From Hallerella sp963652365 (GTDB lineage Bacteria > Fibrobacterota > Fibrobacteria > Fibrobacterales > Fibrobacteraceae), in contig CAVJTH010000017.1 in assembly GCA_963652365.1 (NCBI GenBank), forward strand, positions 1-55,787: a stretch of DNA of 55,787 nt, written 5' to 3'. Every line of letters begins with the position of its first letter. Position 1 is the stretch's first letter. The notes under the pieces were generated by a model, which made no database searches, was not told the DNA's origin, and worked only from the letters and a program-made list of their open reading frames with translations. Made by a program: the position numbers and the translations under genes. Below, piece by piece: positions 50,886 through 55,787 of the stretch.

Positions 50886-52043
50886 ATGACACTAGAAGAA
50901 AAATGGAAACTCGAACGGGAACGCAAGTCGTTTCTCGCTCTCTCGGACGGCAGCGTCTTTTTCGGCTATTCGATGGGCGCTCCCGTGGATTCCTTTGGCG
51001 AAGTTGTTTTCAACACGTCGCTCTCCGGATACGAGGAAATTCTCTCCGATCCTTCGTATGCAGGGCAGTTCGTGACTCTGACCGAAACGGAAATTGGAAA
51101 TGTCGGCGTAAACCAGGCGGACATGGAAAGCGAAAGATTCCAGGCCGCGGGACTCCTTGTGCAACAAATTAACGCGGATTCCAACTGGCGCTCGGAAGAA
51201 AGTCTTGCGGCTGCGCTCAAGCGGTTTGAAATTCCGGCGCTAGCGGGCATCGATACTCGGGCTCTCACGCTTCTTCTCCGTGAAAAGGGAACGCTCAAGG
51301 GGTTCATCTGCACATCGGGAAAGGTTTCTCCGGAAGAGGGCGTCGCAAAGGCGAAAGCCTGGGCGGGCCTAGACGGAATCGATATGGTCGAAACCGTCAC
51401 GTGCAAGGAAAAGTACGAATTTTCGGACGATTTTCTCGGCGAATTCGGAATGCCGAAAGAACTCCCCGCCGCGGACATGAAACTGGTCGTTTACGACTTT
51501 GGCGTCAAAAGGAACATTCTTCGCAATTTGCGGATGCAAGGTTTTCGGGTGACGGTCGTTCCCGCCTATACGCCGGCGGAAGAGGTTCTCGCGATGAATC
51601 CCGATGGAGTCTTCCTTTCGAACGGCCCCGGTGATCCGGCGGGCGTGAAAGGCGCAATGGACAATGCGAAAAAGATTCTTGGCAAGGTCCCCGTGATGGG
51701 CATCTGCCTTGGACACCAGATTCTCGGGCTTGCGAACGGTGCGCAGACGGGGCGTCTCAAGTTTGGTCATCACGGCGGAAACCATCCGGTGAAGTTCCTC
51801 GATACGGGACGCGTCATGGTGACTTCGCAGAACCACAACTTCGCCGTGTTGGAAGATTCCATTGACTCGGATGTTCTGGAAGTGACCCATGTGAACCTGA
51901 ACGACCGCTCTATCGAAGGGTTCCGCTCCAAAAAGGTTCCGATGATTGCGGTGCAGTTTCACCCGGAAGCGGCTCCCGGTCCGCATGATTCGAATCCTTT
52001 CTTCGAAGACTGCCGGAAGCTTGTCGAAAAGAACAGAAAGTAG
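50886..52043 (+). CDS. carA: Carbamoyl-phosphate synthase small (glutaminase) subunit
   Basis: A 385-residue CarA that hydrolyses glutamine and passes ammonia to CarB. The class I amidotransferase triad is C274 (GICLGHQ), H359 and E361 (QFHPEA). The N-terminal CPSase domain shows VVFNTSLSGYEEILSDPSY. ATG 50886 has AAGGA upstream. The order carB-carA is the reverse of the usual carA-carB. The first ten residues are longer than in many homologues. Confidence 0.95.
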   Translation: MTLEEKWKLERERKSFLALSDGSVFFGYSMGAPVDSFGEVVFNTSLSGYEEILSDPSYAGQFVTLTETEIGNVGVNQADMESERFQAAGLLVQQINADSNWRSEESLAAALKRFEIPALAGIDTRALTLLLREKGTLKGFICTSGKVSPEEGVAKAKAWAGLDGIDMVETVTCKEKYEFSDDFLGEFGMPKELPAADMKLVVYDFGVKRNILRNLRMQGFRVTVVPAYTPAEEVLAMNPDGVFLSNGPGDPAGVKGAMDNAKKILGKVPVMGICLGHQILGLANGAQTGRLKFGHHGGNHPVKFLDTGRVMVTSQNHNFAVLEDSIDSDVLEVTHVNLNDRSIEGFRSKKVPMIAVQFHPEAAPGPHDSNPFFEDCRKLVEKNRK

Positions 52044-52062
52044 CATGTGAAAGAAAAAATCT

Positions 52063-52089
52063 AGGCTCCGGATTCCCCGGAGCCTTTTT
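52063..52089 (+). terminator. Terminator after carBA
   Basis: AGGCTCCGG (52063-52071) pairs with CCGGAGCCT (52077-52085) around ATTCC, followed by TTTTT. Confidence 0.9.
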
Positions 52090-52140
52090 AATTGACCGCG
52101 ACTTGCTGAAGAACAAGGTGGTTTTTGTCGCCAAGCGATC

Positions 52141-52316
52141 CGTTCAGAGCTTAGTGGATAGTGCTTAGTGCTTAGAACTCAAAGCGGTCCGCTTATGTTA
52201 GAACCTAAATGTCTGCGAATCTCGGCTCTAAGCTCTCAGTTCTAAGTTCTGACTCACGTTAGAACCTAGACGTCCGCAGAACTCCACACTCAACTCTTCA
52301 CACTCAACTCTCAACT
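52141..52316 (-). repeat. Interspersed repeat, copy C (inverted)
   Basis: Read on the minus strand this is the same family as the copy at 1-262. The 42 bases of 52275-52316 are the exact reverse complement of 9-50. The core occurs twice (complement of about 52256-52277 and 52195-52216), each followed by degenerate CTAAGCTCTGAAC-like units. The GC-rich stems of copies A and B are missing. The approximately 570 bases between the carBA terminator and the next gene contain this repeat and little else. Confidence 0.8.
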
Positions 52317-52326
52317 GATTCCGAAG

Positions 52327-52542
52327 ATGCAGATTCCTTTCTGTAAAATCAAGAAAGACCGGAATGAAATCCGTTCCCGTCTTTTAAAACAAGACGTGGA
52401 GTTTCCACATTCTATTTTTTGTTTTGCTACAAATCAAAAAGGAATCAAGTATGGAAACTCCGAAACCAAATATAGTTTCGACCCGTCGGTTTTGAAGGCC
52501 CTGACCGAAGAGAAGGCTGGAAAATCCACTTTTTACGCGTGA
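52327..52542 (+). CDS. Doubtful small open frame, 71 codons
   Basis: A frame starting near the edge of the repeat, with no ribosome-binding site and no recognised family. It is basic and lysine-rich, and its DNA contains an inverted pair GGAGTTTCC / GGAAACTCC near 52399-52460. It may be a remnant or chance frame; listed because otherwise this stretch is empty. Confidence 0.2.
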   Translation: MQIPFCKIKKDRNEIRSRLLKQDVEFPHSIFCFATNQKGIKYGNSETKYSFDPSVLKALTEEKAGKSTFYA

Positions 52543-52660
52543 TTTTACAGAAAAGGACTTGCGTGATCTGAAAAACAGGTCGAAGTCGCGCTGGATCTTG
52601 GCCCTGTCGGAATGGACCGGAGAGATTTTCCGGTTTTCAAAATTTTATAAATTTTCACTC

Positions 52661-53611
52661 ATGAAGAAGCTTGTCGTTCCCGCCATTCTCCTTGTTCTTG
52701 TCATTATCCTGTTCGCGTTCCTGAAAGCGGATCCGTTTGAACCTAGGCTCTCTGGCGAACGCTACCTGCTCTTGCGCGAAGAAATCGACGTGTCGAATGT
52801 GGAAGTTTTCTCGACGGAAAATCCGGAAGCGAAAGCGGCTGCTGTCGAAAAGCGGGATTCCCTGTGGGGCGTGCTTGTCGCGATGCGGAACCTGGAACAG
52901 GGCGAATCTCCGGCGTTGCCGTCCCAAAGCAAGGTCGAGGCAAAGGATTCCGAAAGAAACTCCGGTTCAAATGTCTTTGTCTATGTCATCGGCGGGCTGA
53001 TCCTGCTGATTGTCGTTCTGGGAGGCGTATTCTTCTTTTTGCGGAATCGTCAAGAGGCGATAACGCGCGAGCTCGAAAAGATTCGGGCGGAAAACCGTTT
53101 CAAGACACCGAAAGGCGGCCTGGAGGATCCCACCTTTGTCGATCGTACCCGTGTGCATCGCCGCTCCATTATCGAAGACGTCAAGGAGACGGCGGAATCT
53201 TCGGAAAGCGCGACGGTTCCCGTAACGGACAATGTGGAGTTCGAAAACGCGAAGGGCGAAGTCGAACGGCCTGTTTTGCGCCCGACGGCAAAGGAACGCA
53301 TCACGAGCGCCATGCAGGCCCTGTCCGACACTCTCGCCGGTCTTCGCACTCCCAAAGGCGTTCATCGCGCCCCGGAAAGAGCGAACAAGTACAAGGCGCA
53401 AAGCCACAATACGCTCCAGACGGAAATCTTCCCAAAGCCGAATCCGAGTCCGCTGGAAATGACTCGCTTTGATCGCGAACGCGCCGACAAGGAAAAGGTC
53501 TTGCAGCTGAATCGCCGCGGACTGACTCCGTCCGAAATCGCACGGCGAACGCAGCTTTCCGAAGAACAGGTCGAAACGGTCATTCGCATCAAGCGCGAAA
53601 CCGGGGAATAG
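52661..53611 (+). CDS. Two-helix membrane protein with C-terminal helix-turn-helix
   Basis: A 316-residue protein. A membrane helix at about 3-20 (LVVPAILLVLVIILFAFL), a short exposed region, a second helix at about 108-131 (VFVYVIGGLILLIVVLGGVF), then a charged and Ser/Pro-containing cytoplasmic part. The last 35 residues (LNRRGLTPSEIARRTQLSEE near 287-306) form a clear helix-turn-helix like those of DUF6115 proteins. It may tie a membrane signal to DNA binding, or the HTH may be a protein-binding module. ATG 52661 is chosen because the helix begins at once. The truA ATG follows its stop by one base, so the genes are coupled. Confidence 0.65.
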   Translation: MKKLVVPAILLVLVIILFAFLKADPFEPRLSGERYLLLREEIDVSNVEVFSTENPEAKAAAVEKRDSLWGVLVAMRNLEQGESPALPSQSKVEAKDSERNSGSNVFVYVIGGLILLIVVLGGVFFFLRNRQEAITRELEKIRAENRFKTPKGGLEDPTFVDRTRVHRRSIIEDVKETAESSESATVPVTDNVEFENAKGEVERPVLRPTAKERITSAMQALSDTLAGLRTPKGVHRAPERANKYKAQSHNTLQTEIFPKPNPSPLEMTRFDRERADKEKVLQLNRRGLTPSEIARRTQLSEEQVETVIRIKRETGE

Positions 53612-53612
53612 A

Positions 53613-54356
53613 ATGCGCTATCGTTTTCGTTGCGAATATCTGGGCAGCGCCTATTTTGGTTGGCAAGAACAGAACGAACACGGAAAGACAAGGTTTGTCA
53701 CGGTCCAGTCTGCACTTGAAGACGCCTTTCGAACGGCACTTCGCTCGCCGATCGATCTGGTCGCTGCCGGCAGGACCGATACGGGCGTGCACGCTCGGGG
53801 ACAGATGGTCCATTTCGACTACGACGGCGAAATCGACTGCCAAAAATTGACGCGTTCCATCAACGGGCTCGGGCGGGGAACCGTCAAGATTCGCGAACTG
53901 GAGCCTTGCGCTTCGGATTTTCATTCGCGCTACGATGCCGTTTCGCGCTACTATGTCTATACGCTCTTTACGCGTCCCGTGGCGCTTCTCCGCGACTTTG
54001 GCTGGGAAATCGGACACCTGCCCGTGGATTACGATCTGATGCGCCGCGAAGCGAAATCCTTTTTAGGCGAACACGACTTTATCCGGTTCTGCATTCCGCG
54101 AAACGACGGAAAAAGTACGGTGTGCAATCTCTCCCGGTTTGAACTGGTGAAGGAGAACGACTACATTTCGCGGTGGCACATCCTGGGCAACCGCTTTTTG
54201 CACAGACAGGTTCGCGCCATGGTCGGAACGCTTTTCGACATCGGGCGGCATCGTTATCCCGAAGGAACGGTCAAGGAAATTCTTGCCGAACGCTTCAAGG
54301 GCGAACGTACGATGGCGCCGCCACAGGGACTTGTTCTCGAAGACGTCATCTATTGA
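53613..54356 (+). CDS. truA: tRNA pseudouridine(38-40) synthase
   Basis: A 247-residue TruA. The catalytic aspartate is D56 in AAGRTDTGVHARGQ. YFGWQEQN near the N-terminus and RYYVYTLF, FLHRQVRAMVGTLFDIG are family segments. It converts U38-40 in the anticodon arm. The start follows the membrane-HTH gene by one base. A terminator follows directly. Confidence 0.94.
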   Translation: MRYRFRCEYLGSAYFGWQEQNEHGKTRFVTVQSALEDAFRTALRSPIDLVAAGRTDTGVHARGQMVHFDYDGEIDCQKLTRSINGLGRGTVKIRELEPCASDFHSRYDAVSRYYVYTLFTRPVALLRDFGWEIGHLPVDYDLMRREAKSFLGEHDFIRFCIPRNDGKSTVCNLSRFELVKENDYISRWHILGNRFLHRQVRAMVGTLFDIGRHRYPEGTVKEILAERFKGERTMAPPQGLVLEDVIY

Positions 54357-54384
54357 AAAGTCCCCACAAAAGGCGGGGACTTTC
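54357..54384. terminator. Terminator between truA and ackA
   Basis: AAAGTCCCC (54357-54365) pairs with GGGGACTTT (54375-54383) around ACAAAAGGC. It lies between two convergent genes and can act for both, though the T run is short on each side. Confidence 0.75.
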
Positions 54385-54406
54385 GTGACAGATTTTTTTC
54401 GCAGGG

Positions 54407-55591
54407 TTACTTGACGCTTTTTGCGTATTCCGCGGTATCGAGGGCGATCAGCAATTCCTCGTTAGTCGGGACGACCATTGCGAGCGGCGTCGAGCCTTCC
54501 GCGGTGATGATGTGGCCAGAACCGATTCCGTTGTCCTCGTTTCGTTCCGGGTCGATCCGGAATCCCAGAATCGCCAGGTTTTCGAGGGTCGTTTCGCGGA
54601 CGACACGGCTGTTTTCTCCGATTCCGCCGGTAAAGACAAGTGCGTCGAGGCGCGGAAGTGCCATCGTGATCCCGCCGATCTCGCGGGCAAGACGGTAGCA
54701 GAAAACTTCAAAGGCAATCTGCGCGCCCTTGTGCCCTTCGGAGGCTTTCTGGGTGATTGTCCGCATGTCGTTGCTGAGTCCCGAAAGTCCGAGCAGTCCG
54801 CTTTCCTTGTTCAGCAGCTTGTTCAGCCTGTCGATGTCATAGCCGAGCTTCTTGTTTAAAAAGAAGAGAATTGCCGGGTCGAGCGATCCGGAACGCGTTC
54901 CCATCACGAGTCCGTCGAGCGGCGTGAATCCCATCGTCGTATCGACGCATTTTCCCGCATGGATCGCGGAGCAGGAACTTCCGTTGCCGAGATGCGCCGT
55001 GACGAGGTTTAGTTCTTCGGGCTTCTTGCCTAGAATGCGGGCAGCTTCCGCGCTGACGTATCGGTGCGACGTGCCGTGGAAACCGTAACGGCGGATGTGG
55101 TAGTCTTCGTAATAGGAATACGGAATCCCGTAGAGGAATGCCTTGCGCGGCATTGTCTGGTGAAACGCCGTGTCGAAGACGGCGAGCTGCGGAAGGCCTG
55201 CGAAGATTTCCGTCGCGACTTCCATTCCAGTCGCGTGGGCGCCTTCGTGTTGCGGAGCGAACAGGATGATGCTCCGAATGTAGTCGATGAGTTCCTGCGT
55301 TACAGGTTCGGACTTGATGAACTTGCCCCCGTGAACGACCCGGTGACCGACCGCTTCGATTGTCGCGATGAGCTTTTGCGCGGTGAGGAACTTCTGGACT
55401 TCGATGACCGCTTCCTTGTGGGTCGGGCAGTCAAAGTGAAACTCCGCCTTGCCTTCCGGACCCTTGGCCTTGAAGTGACCGTTCACGCCGATGTTTTCTA
55501 CAAGCCCGCTGGAAAGAGATTCCTTGTTTTCCGTATCGATGACGGCGAACTTGACGGACGAACTTCCGCAATTTAGAACGAGAATGCGCAT
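54407..55591 (-). CDS. ackA: Acetate kinase
   Basis: A 394-residue AckA, which makes ATP and acetate from acetyl phosphate. Signatures are VLNCGSSSVKFAVI at the N-terminus, GHRVVHGG, FDTAFHQTMP, RRYGFHGTSHRYVS and the later FTGGIGENSRVVRE. The ATG at 55591 gives the usual start MRILVLNCGSSS. No separate pta gene lies in the window. In an acetate/succinate fermenter it supplies substrate-level ATP. Confidence 0.95.
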   Translation of the reverse strand: MRILVLNCGSSSVKFAVIDTENKESLSSGLVENIGVNGHFKAKGPEGKAEFHFDCPTHKEAVIEVQKFLTAQKLIATIEAVGHRVVHGGKFIKSEPVTQELIDYIRSIILFAPQHEGAHATGMEVATEIFAGLPQLAVFDTAFHQTMPRKAFLYGIPYSYYEDYHIRRYGFHGTSHRYVSAEAARILGKKPEELNLVTAHLGNGSSCSAIHAGKCVDTTMGFTPLDGLVMGTRSGSLDPAILFFLNKKLGYDIDRLNKLLNKESGLLGLSGLSNDMRTITQKASEGHKGAQIAFEVFCYRLAREIGGITMALPRLDALVFTGGIGENSRVVRETTLENLAILGFRIDPERNEDNGIGSGHIITAEGSTPLAMVVPTNEELLIALDTAEYAKSVK

Positions 55592-55667
55592 AATTGAACC
55601 TTTGTGTTTGGTTAAGGAAAAATTAGAAATTGATAGGGAAATGAGGCAGCGACAAGAACTTGGCATT

Positions 55668-55787
55668 GCGGACATTTAGGCTCTAAAGCAGAGCTTAGAT
55701 CTTAGAACTTGGATCTGAGTTCTGCGTACATTTAGGTTCTAACGTAAAGCGGACCATTTTGATTCCTAAACTCTAATCTCTGAAAAA
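55668..55787. repeat. Interspersed repeat, copy D (runs off the window)
   Basis: The core occurs twice, GCGGACATTTAGGCTCTAA at 55668-55686 and GCGTACATTTAGGTTCTAAC from 55724, with degenerate AGCTTAGATCTTAGAAC units between. It lies upstream of ackA, and the window ends inside it. The GC-rich stem part seen in copies A and B is not reached. Confidence 0.75.

Overview
The window looks like chromosome from a Fibrobacter-type bacterium (Fibrobacteraceae, FCB superphylum). The signs are a TIGR02147 paralogous-family gene, a serine-rich lipoprotein linker on a plant-polymer esterase, two secreted proteins ending in type IX secretion (T9SS)-like C-terminal domains, a Bat/MoxR operon, and several promoters with a TAnnTTTG-like -10 element. 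Genes are tightly packed; convergent neighbours often abut or overlap. No phage, transposase, rRNA or CRISPR array is visible. Homology statements come from recognised motifs and remembered family sequences; no search was run.

Layout. 1-263: copy A of an interspersed repeat. 264-1491: DnaQ-like exonuclease and DUF374 acyltransferase (minus strand), then tRNA-Cys. 1651-7868: polysaccharide locus with a CE1-like lipoprotein esterase facing a TIGR02147 protein, a lipoprotein and a large GH98 enzyme. 7956-13341: PEGA protein, ABC-class ATPase with a cysteine-rich exported protein, FMN-binding protein, TrmO, and a rubrerythrin-PerR pair with a visible PerR-box candidate. 13501-13720: repeat copy B. 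13827-22465: six-gene same-strand run gltX / zinc-ribbon protein / WYL regulator / queA / GH57 / cysS. 22670-23164: an isolated A+T-rich P-loop gene. 23344-30534: eight-gene Bat-like operon. 30553-32823: nadA between two envelope-protein genes (minus strand).

32824-36714 is a more A+T-rich accessory stretch. It holds an uncharacterised two-gene module (soluble/membrane protein plus a 503-residue protein with a possible nuclease-like N-terminus and a glycine-rich membrane region) and a DUF4143 ATPase with paired direct repeats in its promoter. This is the best candidate here for an undescribed system.

36765-47277: ferredoxin, argB-argD, a T9SS-type surface protein, a B12-binding-type radical SAM protein, a MORN-repeat protein, DedA, malic enzyme (maeB, with a duplicated 3' end) and a degenerate GGDEF protein. 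47539-52043: carB-carA in inverted order. 52141-52316: inverted repeat copy C. 52661-54356: membrane HTH protein and truA. 54407-55591: ackA. 55668-55787: repeat copy D. The metabolic genes cover arginine/pyrimidine precursor supply (argB, argD, carA, carB), NAD synthesis (nadA) and acetate/malate metabolism (ackA, maeB), fitting an anaerobic saccharolytic fermenter with peroxide defence (rbr-perR).
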